64,000 nt of DNA from Coniella vitis (taxonomy: Eukaryota > Ascomycota > Sordariomycetes > Diaporthales > Schizoparmaceae). Made by a program: the position numbers and the translations under genes. A model generated the notes under the pieces. It was not told where the DNA came from. It made no database searches and saw only the letters and a program-made list of their open reading frames with translations. This document shows, one piece after another, positions 11,041-22,783 of this stretch; the stretch's first letter is position 1, and the number at the start of each line of letters is the position of its first letter. The DNA lies in NCBI GenBank assembly GCA_011317545.1, contig WUJK01000003.1:1178001-1242000 (forward strand), in the 5' to 3' direction.

Positions 11041-11609
11041 TCAAAGACACCGTCGACGTTTCCTTCGAACCAGGATGGAAAGCCAAAGCAAAAACTCACC
11101 ATGTATCGGATCGGATCTCAAGGCGAATACTCGCTCGACAAAGCATAGTATTCGTTTGGGACCATGGGAGCTACACAAGGAAAAGAATGTTCACTCAAAG
11201 ATGCCCGACTTGCGAGTCACAAAGAGTGCGAACTGCCGTTGGAGATAATGCAAGTGCTGTTGCTTGAACTCTCCAGTGCCAGTGGTCGAATGTCGCTTTA
11301 TATCTTCGGCAAGATAGACAGTCGAGAGATAATTGCGCATAATCTGAGCGTATAGTATAGACACATGCAGTCTAGCTCTTGATCCTTCGGCAAAGCAAGC
11401 TGGGTATCAATGTCACGGATACGTAGTCCAAGTCATCTTGGAGGCTTTGTATAGTACAGTAGATAAGATTGAGTATATTAGATAATAAGAGTGTAGATAT
11501 CTGCTGGTTTTTGGTCTCTCTTCTTGGACAGACCTTGACCTCTGCTCCCTCTCACTGGTTGCTGGTTGCTTGAAACCTTTAGGATCAGTTATGATGGTTT
11601 GTCGACCAG

Positions 11610-11638
11610 AATATATATATATATATATATATATATAT
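11610..11638. repeat. (AT)14 microsatellite
   Basis: A run of 14 AT dinucleotides in the intergenic region downstream of the UstYa-like gene. Confidence 0.95.
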
Positions 11639-11852
11639 CAAACCAATTCTATCACCAGCTCCCTTCTTACATTGTAGTAGTGGTGTGGCTGGTTGTCCTC
11701 CACATCCGCAAAGGCGCCGCTTGTTTATTCACCACAGACACATGCATTTGATTCAATAATTTCCAATTTTTTACTTTCTATTTCCATGTAAAATAAATAT
11801 ATATCCAAAAGAAGACACACAACACTATCCCCCAGCCTGCCTCACCCAACGG

Positions 11853-12261
11853 CTAATGCTCCCCATGCTCCTCGCTCGACGACGACGACGACGCCATCTC
11901 GGCCGCGGGAGGCGCGCTCTGTGCAATCTTTGTGCGCAACGACGTGTCGCGCTCCACATACAGGTCCCCGTCGGCGGCGCGGCGGCGCACAAAGTCGCGC
12001 AGGTAGGTGAAGTCGCGGCAGACGTGCTCCTGGTTCGAGTCAATGTACTGGCGCTCGGCCGAGGCCATCCACTTGGTCGGCACGAGCGTCGTGCTGCCGT
12101 AGCACTGCACGTGCTGGCGGATGGCGTCGAGGCAGTGCGCCGTGTGGGACATGCCCGTCTCGACGGGCATGCCGTGGTGGGTGTAGTGCTCGGGGCTGAG
12201 GGCCATGCGGATTTGGTTCTGGGCGGGTGTGTTAGTGAGGGTTTGTTTACTTGTTGGTGTC

Positions 12262-12317
<56 letters not shown>

Positions 12318-13361
12318 TCTTCACTGCTTCCTGATCTCATCATCTCCAAGGAGATTTGAACGTAGGGTGAGTGAGTGAGTGAGTGAGTGAGTGAGTGAGT
12401 GAGTGAGTGAGTGAGTGAGTGAGTGGGCAAGCCAAGAAGATAAAGAAAAGAAAAAAGAAAGAAAAAAACATACAAGGCAGTGAAGCGTGTGAAACAGATC
12501 CAACGCAGCGGTATACCCGCCGCGCTCCTCGTCAATGTACTCATGCCTCCCCTCGCCCCACGCCTCGACCGCCTCCTCCTCGGAAATGGAAAAGTACCGG
12601 TCGCCAATCAGGCGCTCCCAGTTGGCGTCGATCTCGGCCGACGGCTCGCCCGCGTAGAGCTTGTTCTCGGGCCACTCGGCGTGCCGGTCCACCTCGGGCG
12701 AGCGCATGGTGCCGTTTTCGTCGAACCGCGGGCTGCCGGAGAAGCGCTTGACCTCCAGCGGGACCGCGGTGAGAGTTTCTGTGTTTGGGGGAGGCTTTGT
12801 TAGTATTGTTTTGTTTTATGGCACAGACACAGACACACACACAGAGTGAGAGAGAGAGAGAGAAAGAAAGACAGAAAGGAGCATCAAAAACATATTATAA
12901 CATCATCATAAATGGTAGCAAGCAATGTGGAAAAGGGAAACAACTCAGCAAGGGATCGGCTCTGAGGAAAGCGGCTGAATCGCCTGCCCATAAAAGAATG
13001 GTCACATATTCAATAATAATAAAAAAGAGAATAAAAAAAAATACGCACGCAAATCTGTCGTAAATGTCGTCTCATAGGCCCCAAACTGCATCGAATCGGG
13101 CCGCTCCAGCAGCAGCAGAATCGTCGTCGTCGCAAACACACAGGTCAGCACCCACGGAATCACCTCGGGCGAGATCATGCGCTGCCACAGCGGCCGTCTG
13201 GGCTGGATGAGGCGCGGCCGCGCGGCCAGCTCCGAGTCTGTGGATGTGCGCGGCTCGTCGATGAAGCGCACGCTCTGCTGCTGGTGGTGTGCCGCCTTTT
13301 CGAGGTCGCGGGATTGCCGCGTGGGCGACCCGAGGGGCGATTTCAAGGCTGGGATCACCAT
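11853..13361 (-). CDS. UstYa-like (DUF3328) oxidase homologue, membrane-anchored
   Basis: Exons 13049-13361, 12474-12778 and 11853-12218 join in phase to 327 residues; the introns, 12779-13048 and 12219-12473, are unusually long at 270 and 255 nt. A basic cytosolic N-terminus is followed by one transmembrane helix at about 67-85 (VIPWVLTCVFATTTILLLL). The lumenal domain carries both diagnostic HXXHC motifs: HTLHC (201-205) just before the second junction and HTAHC (231-235). A GGYTAAL block precedes the first and NQIR follows it, as in the family. UstYa-type proteins catalyse oxidative cyclisation or modification of peptides and other metabolites in fungal clusters (ustiloxin, cyclochlorotine and similar). 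It is the first of seven co-oriented accessory genes. No precursor peptide or core synthase is visible nearby, so the substrate is unknown. Confidence 0.88.
12265..12425. repeat. Two microsatellites inside intron 2 of the UstYa-like gene
   Basis: A (CT)n run at 12265-12292 passes into (CA)n to 12316, and a (GTGA)n run of about 14 units fills 12367-12425. Both lie wholly within intron 12219-12473, making it one of the longest introns in the window. On the transcribed strand the tetranucleotide reads TCAC and the dinucleotides read TG/AG. Confidence 0.93.
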
Positions 13362-15470
13362 CCTCTTCCTTTGTTTTCTTTTTTTTTTAATAATGAGAAA
13401 AGGAGGCCCTGTAATATGTGCCAGGGAGATGCGATATATAAATATGCAGGACAAAACCCGAAATCCTGGTCCGATCTTGTCCTCTTCTTCTTCTTCTTCT
13501 TTTTTCCTTTTTGGCTCTGGCGCAAAAGAATCACGGTGCACGCGGTTCAGCTCACTGAGCGAGGTGTGGATGGGATTAACAATTATGACGACGCTGGGAC
13601 AAGAAGGATTCGATCCCAGGATCGATGCTTATCCGAAACAGCTGGCTTGACGTTGCTGTCGCTGCTGCTTTGATGGCTGACGGCTCAAAAGGAAGGGGAA
13701 GAAAAAAAAGGGGGCTTTTTCCCCCCTCTGGTTTCGCAAAAAAGCCAAGCAAGGAAATTGACCGAGGACGGCACAGCAATCAGCAGAATTCCAAAAGAGT
13801 GAGCGAGCAAGCAAGCCAGTGAAAACAAGCCAGAGATGGAGGGGGGGAAAGAGCAGGAAGAAAAGAACAGGCAAGAAACCAAGCGCGTGTCCGCGTTGTC
13901 CTTTGCGGCCGTTTTATCTCTCCATGGATCGTGGGCTTTCTTCACTTTTCTGTCTCCCCCCCTTGGATTGTCCCGCCAAAAACAACCACGGCGGGACACC
14001 CCGACAGGTCTCCCTCCAGTGGACAGTCTCCGCTATTTCTGCTCATTTCGGCTCCGGCAGTCCCCTCGCAAGAGGGAAAACGGGGGCGGAGGAGCCACAG
14101 GCGGTCAGGGCCCCTGGGCCTTGATTTGTGGAAAAGATTGGGGGGCTGCCACTCTGGAAAGCGATGGGGTTTTGCTGATCATGATCCAAAGAACAGAATG
14201 GATTCATGGGGAAACATTCTAGAAGGAAGAAGCCGATACTTATGCAGAGATGCGTGGATCCATGGCCAAAAAGGCGGGAGACCAACGCGTGTACTTGATG
14301 CTTATTACTTAGTGACAGCAACAGAACAGCTGTATATGTCTTGCCAGCGCGGAGCAAAGCGAGCAACATGCCATACAAGTGGCGCGGCTCTGTCGTGGTC
14401 TCTTTTGTGCCTGGTTCTTGCGGTATTCACCGCTCGACATGCCATGTAGCGGCGGAAAAGGGGCTCCAAGCTGGATGGTTTGTTGTCTCTTGCAGAAACT
14501 TGGAAAGCAAAGACCATGCTCGTCATCAAGGGGGGCCTTTTATCTTGGGAGATCTTCGCCAGGAGCCTTGTTGCTGCCGTGGCATGGTCCGTCTTGTTGC
14601 TGAAAAGGGCTCCAGAAAAAAAAAAACGATCCCCACGATACGACATGATAGTCCAGTTCATCACACATGGGCACAGCAGCCAGGCCCCGCTAGGCTCAAG
14701 CGTCCAAGACGACGACTGACTAGCAGAAACGGCGCAGGCTAGAAGACGGGAAATCTCCAGTGCTTCCGGCGTGGCGTGGCGTGGCGTGGCGTTTGGAGGC
14801 ACACTCGCTTCCAGTCGCAGCTATTATTGTACACTTTGCCCATCTGTAGACACTGAAATACGGGATGAAAAGCTTGGACGGCTCACAGTTGGCCGTGGAT
14901 CCTTGTCGATGAGGCATTTGAGCCGCAGTCCACGTATAATTGATTGATTCCCCTGTCGTCTGTCTCTTGCTCGTGCTCCAGTTCTCGCCCATCCTCGAGC
15001 CCATGCTCGTCTTCCTCGGCTGTGCGAACTCTCGAATGAGTCAATGAATGGACTGCTAGCACGTATGGATATGTCTGATTACGAAGCAATAAAGAGAAAT
15101 AAAAGGCTCGTCGTTCCACTGGCCCGGGCGCGCCATATTCCAACGCCCCCCCCCCCCCAACCTGATTCAACTGAAACAAGAGCGGCCAGGCCGTGGGCAT
15201 ACATAATAGTACAGGCCAAATCTTAAGCATAATCGTGTTGGGACTCCATCAATGAATGCATGCTACATGCCATGTCCACCCGGCTTCTGTTTGCCAACTG
15301 GTTGGATGTGGCGGTTCCCAAGACTAAGTCTATCAACCAGCAGCCACACTCCAAGGAAATATCGACTAGTGCGTGAGATATTGCCCAGAAATAGCCCCAA
15401 TGAAGAAGAGAAAAGCATCAAATCCACAGCCGAACAACGCACTGTGCCATCTTGATCACCATCACCGCCC
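13362..15470. other. 2.1 kb intergenic region, no supported gene
   Basis: This separates the UstYa-like gene from the cyclodeaminase-like gene and must hold the UstYa promoter. I looked here for a RiPP precursor (signal peptide plus repeated cores separated by KR/KK) and found none. It has a pyrimidine-rich TTC run near 13490, poly-A/T runs, a C run near 15150 and a short ggcgt tandem (about five units) near 14770-14790. Frames are up to about 170 codons but have no recognisable features. Confidence 0.6.
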
Positions 15471-16074
15471 TCAAAACCCCTCCAGCCGCGTCCCCACGCC
15501 GTACACAGCCGCCCGCTCCAGCAACGCCTGGCACACAGCCAAGTCCATGATCCCCATGCCCACGCTCTTGTACACGACATTGCCCCCGGCCAACCACCGT
15601 TCCAGCCGCTCCCCTTCCCCTCGAGCGTCGCGAGCCCCAAGTATGTGCGTCAGCGCGCCCACTTCCACGATCCTCTCTGCCTCAATCCCAGCCTGGACCA
15701 GCTCGCCAGCCTCCAGCGCACAGCCTGCCCGCGTATCCACCACAATGATGGAGCCCGCTGTTGCTGCTGCTTCTACTGCTGCTGCTGTTGCTTTTGCACC
15801 ATCCGTGGTGTTGCTTTCGGCGCGTGGGCGATAAGAATGTGGCCCCTCCTCTGCAACAACAGCCTGGAGCAACGCGGGATCGAGTTCCTGCATGTCGAGC
15901 TTGTACGAGCCAATCGCCGAGATGAAGCGCGTCTTGCGTGCGTCTGCACTGGCTGCTGCTGCTGCTGCTGCTGCTGCTGTAAGCCACGCCGCGGGAAAGA
16001 GCGGTTGTGTGGACGGCGTGGTGCAAAAGATGGCATCGGCGCGCGTGACGGCTTCTCGTAATGCCTCCTTTGCG

Positions 16075-16125
<51 letters not shown>

Positions 16126-16811
16126 TGCGTGGCATCGTCGGCAGCAGACCCTGGCCCAGTCTCGAGTATGGAGAACTGGACATGGTTCTCGTCATCATCC
16201 TGTTGACTCCCACCAGCACCAGCAGCATCCATCTCGCGCAAACGCTCCACCAGCTCCTTGGCCCTCTCCGCAGACCGATTCACAATCGTCACCGTGCGAA
16301 TCTGGCCCCTCTTCAACACGAGCGCAAGCCGCACATGCCACAAAGCCTGTTTGCCCGCCCCAAACACCACAAGGTGCGCCGTCGCGTTGCGGCGCGCGTA
16401 GAGCAGCATGGAGCCCAGCGCGGTGCGAAAGGCCGTGGTCTCGGCCGCGTTGACGAGCCCTGTTGCGCGGCCGGCTGCGTCCAGGACCAAGATGGCGCCT
16501 GCGATGCTGCGGTCGGCTTCCTTGTTGTTAGTCTCTGTCTTGGTGTTTTCCCGTGACGGCGACGAGGGGGCCGGCACGCCGACGACTTTGACGGACGAGG
16601 CGCCCGGCAGGGTGGCGGGCATGAAGAGCATGGTGGGCCCGCCGCCGGGCCGGGTGATGCTCTGGCGGTGGCATTGGTAGCGGCTTTCCTGGCCGGTCGA
16701 GTAGGCTTGGAGCGCGGCGGTGAAGGGGGAGAGGATGGCGTGGATGTCGGCGGGCGCGAGGCGGGCGAGGAGGGACTTGACGTCGCTGTCGGAGAGGACT
16801 GTGAGGGCCAT
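15471..16811 (-). CDS. Ornithine cyclodeaminase / mu-crystallin family protein
   Basis: An uninterrupted frame of 446 residues from the ATG at 16811; an in-frame upstream ATG at 16892 would add residues unlike the family, so the shorter start is preferred. The family comprises NAD(P)-dependent enzymes on cyclic imines or amino acids: ornithine cyclodeaminase, ketimine reductase/mu-crystallin, alanine dehydrogenase. The N-terminal substrate domain has the QCHRQSITRPGGGPTMLFMPA block; the Rossmann dinucleotide site is VVFGAGKQA (about 148-156); then ADAIFCTTPSTQPLF and the C-terminal hinge GALTHILGARDAR. Usual length is 320-380 residues; the excess comes from low-complexity insertions, notably 15 glutamines at 231-245 and an alanine run. 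The substrate cannot be deduced. It lies between the UstYa-like and transporter genes on the same strand. Confidence 0.87.
16077..16121. repeat. (CTG)15 in coding sequence, encoding polyglutamine
   Basis: Fifteen uninterrupted CTG triplets on the plus strand read as CAG (Gln) in the cyclodeaminase-like gene, with no synonymous CAA interruptions. A second, shorter triplet run near 15953-15980 encodes an alanine stretch. Pure CAG tracts are prone to length change. Confidence 0.95.
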
Positions 16812-17634
16812 TCTTTTTGTTTTTTTCGGGTGAGAGTATATAGCTGAAGAAAGAGACGATGAAGGCCTGTTTGGGTCTTTTGTCTTGAGCAAACAGATGA
16901 GGAGGGTGTTACGTTTCAGTCATCAAGTTTTCGTTGCGTTGATCTGCGTGATGACTATAAGTAGCAGCAGCCAGAGGCCGTCATCGGCCCGGAATGGGGC
17001 AGCAGACTGCAGCCGGGCGGATATTGGGTCCGGTTTGTATAATCAATACAAAATCACCAACTTGCCAACTTATTCCAAAGGGTGTTTGTCGAGTGGTGAC
17101 TGAGCTGTGCACAAGTATCTGCGCTTTGTGAGGCTTTGAGGATGGTATACGGCACAAGAGCATTCATATATATATATATGATTATATAATCGTTATATCA
17201 TGCAGCCTCGCTCTGTGTCTCGATAGTCTTGCTTGATTTCCAAACTCTTGCTGGCTTCTTGATATCTTCAAGACGTTGAAAGCATCTCTGCGTGACTCTT
17301 CTCTTTGTAGATCATTTTGCCGTTTCAATAATTTCACTTCACCGTCTCTGTGTCTGCCCGCTTAGCATCCACATCAAGATCTTCTTCTTCACGCCTCGTC
17401 GTCCTCTCTTCAAGCCCAGACGGCACTCTCTCGACCACAGTATCGTTCAGAGCCGCCAGCCTCTTTGGTCTATGGATTCATCCCTCACAAGGTCAGCAGT
17501 CATGGTCCAAAAGTCATCATAGGATATTTTGTGTCCTAGCCAAGAATAAAAAGAAAAGAGAGAGAATAGAGAAGAGAGAAGAGAGAAGAGAGAATAGAGA
17601 AAAGAAGAAAAAGAAGAAGGAGAAAAAAGACCAC
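16812..17634. other. Intergenic region upstream of the cyclodeaminase-like gene
   Basis: About 0.8 kb containing the presumed promoter of the gene starting at 16811 and the 3' end of the next minus-strand gene. It holds a short TA-rich run at 17166-17190 and a purine-rich GAGAAGAGA stretch at 17550-17630 immediately downstream of the transporter stop codon. No exon is supported. Confidence 0.6.
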
Positions 17635-19173
17635 TCACAGCAAATACTTGACATCCACAACCCGCAAAAACACCACCATCCCCCCAAACACAACCCACAT
17701 GGCCGCCGAAACCTGCCACGCAAAGCGATAGTACGGCGCCTCGCTCGCCGGCCAGATGAGCACCTGCGCCCACGCCAGAAACGCATACACCAGCGCAATC
17801 GCATAGCCCACAACCAGCGCGCGCGCCTCGCCGTCGCGCGGCACCAGGTCCGCCAGCCACGCGAGGATCAGCGGCGCCGTGCCCGCGCTCACATAGGTCA
17901 GCAGGTAGCTCGCGTACGCGGCGGCGATGGGCGTGCTGCGCGGGTGCCGCGTCCAGACGCTCATGGCGAGGCACGGCACGAGCCCGAGGGCCGCCTGGAG
18001 GACGAGCAGCGCCCAGCGCGTGCGCAGCACGTCCGAGAGGATGGCCCAGAGCCAGAGCGAGACGACGGCGAGCGCGTTGCCGCCGATGGGGATCTCGTCG
18101 ACCTGCTGCGTGGTCCAGCGCGGCGTCGTGCCGTCGGCTTGTGTTGCGGCCTCGAGGAAGAGGTTGAAGTAGTTGGACCCGTACGCGGCGAGCACCGCGC
18201 AGAGGTACAGCACGGGGATGAAGTAGGCTGTCCACATGGTGGCGGTGCGCCGCGCGGCCGCCCAGGTGATGCGCTGCGCGTCTGCGCGGCCGTGGCGCGC
18301 GAGACGCTGCTGGGCCATGGCCGCGTGGTCCGACGAGAACCACCACGAGGCGCGCGGGTTGGGCTGGGATGGGTAGTCTGGGAGCAGGAAGAAGCCGGCG
18401 AGCCCGACAACGACGGTCATGCTGGCGTTGATGATGAAGAGCCAGCGCCAGCCGGCGATGCCGTGGGCGCCATCGACGGTGTCGAGGATGGCCGTTTGTA
18501 GGGCGCCTGAGAGCATGCTGCCGATGGACTGGCACGAGTGGTAGAAGCCCATGCGTTTGGCGAGCTCGGTCGGTGTGTACCAGTACACTGTCGTAGTCGT
18601 TGGTGGTGAGTATGAAGAGGACCCAAGTATTCCTTTTTTTTAATATATATATCTTCTTCTTCTTCTGCTCATCTCCAACACGACAAAAGACATCCACAAG
18701 AACCGTCAAGAATTCAACACGCAAGACTTACTGAACAAGGTCATCATGCCCGGCCAGGCACTGCTCTCAAAGATACCCAGAAACACCCGAAGCACATACA
18801 CCTGGTGCGCATTCTGGCACAGCGCAACCAGGCCCGTGATGCCGCCCCACGCAATCTCGAGGCTGGGCAGCCACCACGACGGGCGCACCCAGGTCATGAT
18901 GACCTGGCTGGGGATCAGCATGAGGCAGTACGAGATGCTGAAGTAGGTCGTAAAGTAGTTGAGCTCGTTGCCTTGCAGGTGCAGGTCCTCCTTCATGCCC
19001 GAGACATAGGCCGTCGAGATGTTGGTCTGGTCGAGGTACTTGATGACCTGCGAGATGCACCCAAAGGTCATGAGAAAGAGGTCGAGCCGCCGCACCAGGT
19101 CGCGCTCGAGGGGGGTGCGCTCGGCATGGCTGCGGAAGAAGGCGACGCGCTCCTTGAGATTGCGCCAGCCCAT
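17635..19173 (-). CDS. MFS transporter, Dal5-like anion:cation symporter (allantoate/pantothenate permease type)
   Basis: Two exons, 18732-19173 and 17635-18587, join in phase (A|TG, giving Met) to 464 residues; the intron is 18588-18731. The ATG at 19173 is followed by a short cytosolic N-terminus and then FGCISQVIKYLDQTNISTAYVSGM, the first-helix block of the ACS family with its YLDQTNIS motif. Also present are the LFMYWYTPTELAKRMGFYH stretch across the junction, GWRWLFIIN, and about 12 hydrophobic segments ending at WVVFGGMVVFL. Members import allantoate, pantothenate, nicotinate, biotin or related organic anions with protons at the plasma membrane; the exact substrate is not readable from sequence. 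It is co-oriented with the neighbouring MFS gene and with the cyclodeaminase-like gene. Confidence 0.9.
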
Positions 19174-20392
19174 CGGTTGTATATATATATCAGAGTCTCT
19201 CGGTGTGTGGTTGTCGATCAAGAGATGTATGGAAGAGTTGCAACCCACACAACAAAGAAACAAACAAACAAACAAACAAACAAACAACAGAAAAGAAAAA
19301 GAAGGATCCTCGTCAGGTAGAAGCATCTGGGGTTCAAAGAGCACATCATATGTATAAGCACAAATAGTACAAGTCTTGTGTTCCGTCTTGCAAGTGGAGT
19401 CTATCAGCGTCCGGACCGGTAACGCACCCAACTCCCTTTTCATCGGTTATATTTTGCAGTTACATGGCAGAGTCACATATGCATAATTCACAAACAAAAG
19501 CCCAAACTCCCCAGGTATAGCGACAAAAGAAGACAGCCTGCCAAGCACGTTATCACTCCACTCAAGAGCGTGCTTTCTACACTTATCATCATGTAGCATA
19601 TGCCCGCCGCCGCAACAGCATAGGAAACTCTGTGATTGGGTCCCAGAACCTCTGAATAGGACAGCCGCGAGTCAAGCACCCTCGATGCCCGTCTCAACGA
19701 GAAGGGGGAAAAGATGATATTATTTTTTTATTTTTGTTTTTTTCCAAGAGAGGGATCAGATGTTGGTTCTTTATGTACTACTATAATTCCAGACGGGCTT
19801 TTCCACAGTCCAAGATATCACATCCAAGGCTTGGACCTTACTGATATCCCATCAGAACTTGCCCAAGCTGGACCATGGAGCCGAATAAGGAGGGGGGATA
19901 CTCTCTACTCGGTTCTCTCGACAGACAAGGGCCAAGAGGAGGGGTAAAAAAGAAAAGAAAACAAAAATCAAAAATCACAAGGCGATCCTCACCGGCGTCG
20001 TACCATCACAGACGAATCCGGGGTAGTGGAGTCGGATGGATGCTCGCTCTTCCGACGTCGCTGGTCAGAGTCTGTTGGTTGAGCGCATGGCTGCGGCTTA
20101 ATAAATCAAAGAGGCGAAGAAGAATCCCTTTTGTTTGCGGAGCCGAAGGAACTTGGCAAAGAATCTCAAGGTTACAACGAGAGGATAGCTACTCGGCCGA
20201 GGAGCGGACAAGAGAGCATGGAGGGTAATAAACACTTCTCGTGTATCAGTCAGTGCTCGCCCCTCCTTGTAGGACCTCGTCACCTCCAAGTATAGTGATA
20301 AATCCATACTATTTTTCCATGGACAGACTATACCCATCACCAGGCCACCTGCTCGTCCACCCAAAACTAAATCACCGCCCACTTCCTCATCC
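19174..20392. other. 1.2 kb intergenic region with an AAAC repeat
   Basis: This holds the promoter of the Dal5-like gene and the 3' flank of the next MFS gene. A (CAAA)n run of about eight units lies at 19255-19287, 80 bp upstream of the Dal5-like ATG, with a TATATATAT run at 19181-19190. No exon is supported. Confidence 0.6.
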
Positions 20393-22002
20393 TTAGTCCC
20401 TCTTCTTGCTGAAATTCGGCAACGCCAGCCACAACAACAGCAATACCACCAGCAGCGCCAGGATAATCGGCTGCAACACACCCACCCCCTTGGCCTGCGC
20501 AATCGCGCCCACCGCAAACGGCAACACCGCGGCCCCTCCTCCGCCAAACGCCGCCGCAAACCCAATCGTGCTCACGTGGAGGTACCTGGGCAGCGACTTG
20601 GTCGCAGCGACGATGGCAGCGGGAAACAAAGGCCCGAGGAAGAAGCCGACGAGGGCCACGGCCACGGCGGAGACGATGAACTGCGGGACGAGCCAGAAGA
20701 GGAGTTCGAGAGCCATTGCTGTGGGGAGGTAAATCTGTGTGCGCGGTGGTGTTCATGGTAAGTTAAGTATTCTGTAGAGGTATTGATGGTCACAGCGTGA
20801 GAAAAAGAAGGCAAAAGGCAAAAGGAGGAAGAACAACAAGGCAATGACAACAAGAAGAAAAAAAAGAAGGAAAAAAAAGGACTCACCATAAGAGCCAACC
20901 TCTCCCCCAGTCGCGGCGTCACAAACCCCAGCGTGACCCTCCCCATCGTCAACCCCAGCCAAAACCCCGTGGCCGTCATTCCACTCGCAAACGCAGCGCC
21001 GTGCCGCTCATTGATCATAAAGGTGACAATCCAGCCCCCCAGCGCAACCTCCACGCCAACATAGCAAAGCAAAAACACAGCACACAGCCAGGAAACCCGC
21101 GCAGCAGGCATCTGCAGCAGCGCCTCGTGCATCTTGGACGTGTTTTTCTTGCTCCCATTCCCGTCATCCGCCGCCGCCGCCGCCGACGACGACGATGCCG
21201 CTGCCATCTGAGGATGCTTGTCTCGGAAAACCTGGCCCGAGATGGGCCAAAATGCCACCACGAGCAAGACGGTTTCGACCCCCGCGATGCCAATCATGAC
21301 ATGGTAGAAATCATACCACTGCGCCCCCCATTTTGTGATGAACGAAGTGGCAATCAGCGGGCCCAGCACACCGCCCAGGCCATAGAACGCATGGAGCACC
21401 CCCAGCACCTCATTGGCATTCGCCATGGCGCCAATCCACGCATTGAACGCGGCATCGCTGAGCCCGCTGCCGAACCCGGCAATCGCGAAGACGACCACCA
21501 GCGCTGCGTACGGCGGGTGCTGCGACGCAGCCACGTAGGCGATCAGGTGGCACCCGCCGCAGAGGATGGCGATGCCGCGCTGGCCATAGTGCGTGTGGAT
21601 GGTGTTGTTGAGGCTGGCCGCGAGCGTGTAGCCTATGAAGGGGCTGAGGAAGATAAGAGACACCAGCGTATACGAAAGGTTGTAGTAGGGCCCCATGTAG
21701 GGGATGATGGCGCCGAGTGCAGAGTCGTTGAAGCCCATTGTCATGAGCGACCAAAAGGCGGCGAGCACGCGGAAGGCGTTGCTGCGTGGGTGATTCCAGC
21801 GCTCGAGAGGCGCGGACGCTGTGATGGGGCTGGGGAGGCGCGAGATGCCATCACCATGGACACCATGGTCGCGGATACTGCGGGGAGGTGTTGGTGTTGG
21901 TGATGCTGCCTTGTGCGCAGTGTTCTTGCTGGGCTTGGGTGAGTCGAGTGGATCAATGGGAATGGAGGCGAGCTCAAGCGTGGCTGTGGTACTGCCAGAC
22001 AT
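20393..22002 (-). CDS. MFS permease, Bsc6/fucose-permease-like
   Basis: Two exons, 20887-22002 and 20393-20734, join at a codon boundary to 485 residues; the intron is 20735-20886 (152 nt). About 85 hydrophilic residues precede the first helix. Family blocks include MTMGFNDSALGAIIPYMGPYY, SPFIGYTLAASLNN, FGSGLSDAAFNAWIG, LHAFYGLGGVLGPLIAT and, near the junction, FWLGLTMGRVTLGF; the last exon supplies the final helices (LFWLVPQFIVSAVAVALVGFFLGPLFPA). I class it with the fungal MFS group related to yeast Bsc6 and to bacterial FucP-type permeases, whose substrates are mostly unknown. A central loop carries Ala/Ser runs. It is the second consecutive transporter in the co-oriented block. Confidence 0.86.
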
Positions 22003-22783
22003 GGCGGTTGCCAGGGACTCAAATCAAGTCTGGCGGTAGTAGCACAAGGGCTCAGCTATGTAACAAAGCATATAGCAGTCAGGAGGCTCAGATTGGTAGC
22101 TTTCAAGAAAGATATCAACCCCCGACAGCTGTTGTGGTTGCAACTTCACATGGCAGCACCCAAGCGTTCCCTTTTTGAAGGCGTGGGAATCAATCAGAAC
22201 AAATAACTCTTCAAAGGGCAAATGTCGTAGCCCAGACTCTAAAAGAACATGTGGCATACTTCCTGTGAAGGTGCTGAGCGACAGACTTGGCACTCGTCCC
22301 GGAAATGAGTCAACCTTTGGAGTGGAAGACGTTCTTAATTCCCCCACGGGCGTCTGTCGCCCCTGATCATCGGTCCGGCATGAGAGGATCGAGTACGATA
22401 AGTAGAAGATATGCTTGACGTGGCGCTGCAGTAGTAGTCCCCCACGGATAATCATCGGAATCTGGTGATGGACCAATGAATCCATTTGGCCAAGTACGTG
22501 AGCCCCTCACCTGCCTAACCGTTAAGCAGCTCCAACATCGCGGGGTAACACTGCCTTGTCTCGATCTGATATAATACACAATGTACATGGCAGCCTCTAG
22601 TGTGCTCTTCGACTCCTAAATCACACAAATGTTCCATGTCAAGACAAGATGTCAAGAAGAGGATTGTGCATCCTGAGCCAACATGGTTCCTGCCTCCAAT
22701 TCATCAGGTCCGTCGTTCGAAACGAAAAGAAGAAAAAAAAAAAAAAGAAAAAAAAAAGAGGTATCCCTTCGCGGATGGGGCTC
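22003..22783. other. Intergenic region between the MFS permease and the DUF6604 gene
   Basis: A 153-codon minus-strand open frame (22024-22485) ends 22 bp before the permease ATG, but it has no recognisable domain and more likely lies in the permease promoter/5' UTR. An A-rich run is at 22725-22760. No gene is called. Confidence 0.5.

Larger units (their letters stand above)
10356..11852. other. Intergenic region rich in simple repeats
   Basis: About 1.5 kb between SWR1 and the UstYa-like gene, holding the 3' ends of two convergent genes. It contains cat/cgt triplet runs near 10430, an 18-nt poly-T near 10483, a long CT/CACT microsatellite, an AT run and AT-rich DNA near 11760-11810. No exon is supported. 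Confidence 0.7.

Noticed and set aside
10908..12425. CRISPR-like array suggested by dense repeats
   Set aside because: The repeats are uninterrupted microsatellites without spacers, and the genome is eukaryotic.
13560..13660. Possible tRNA suggested by ggattcgatccc
   Set aside because: No 5-bp T stem or acceptor stem can be paired around it on either strand; the sequence only forms a simple CTGGGA/TCCCAG hairpin.
13362..15470. Search for a RiPP precursor next to the UstYa-like gene
   Set aside because: No open frame combines a signal peptide with repeated cores separated by dibasic sites; short frames there are unrelated to each other.
17350..18501. 383-codon plus-strand frame opposite the Dal5-like transporter
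   Set aside because: Arg-rich antisense shadow of a GC-rich membrane protein gene; the transporter on the other strand is spliced in phase and has clear family motifs.
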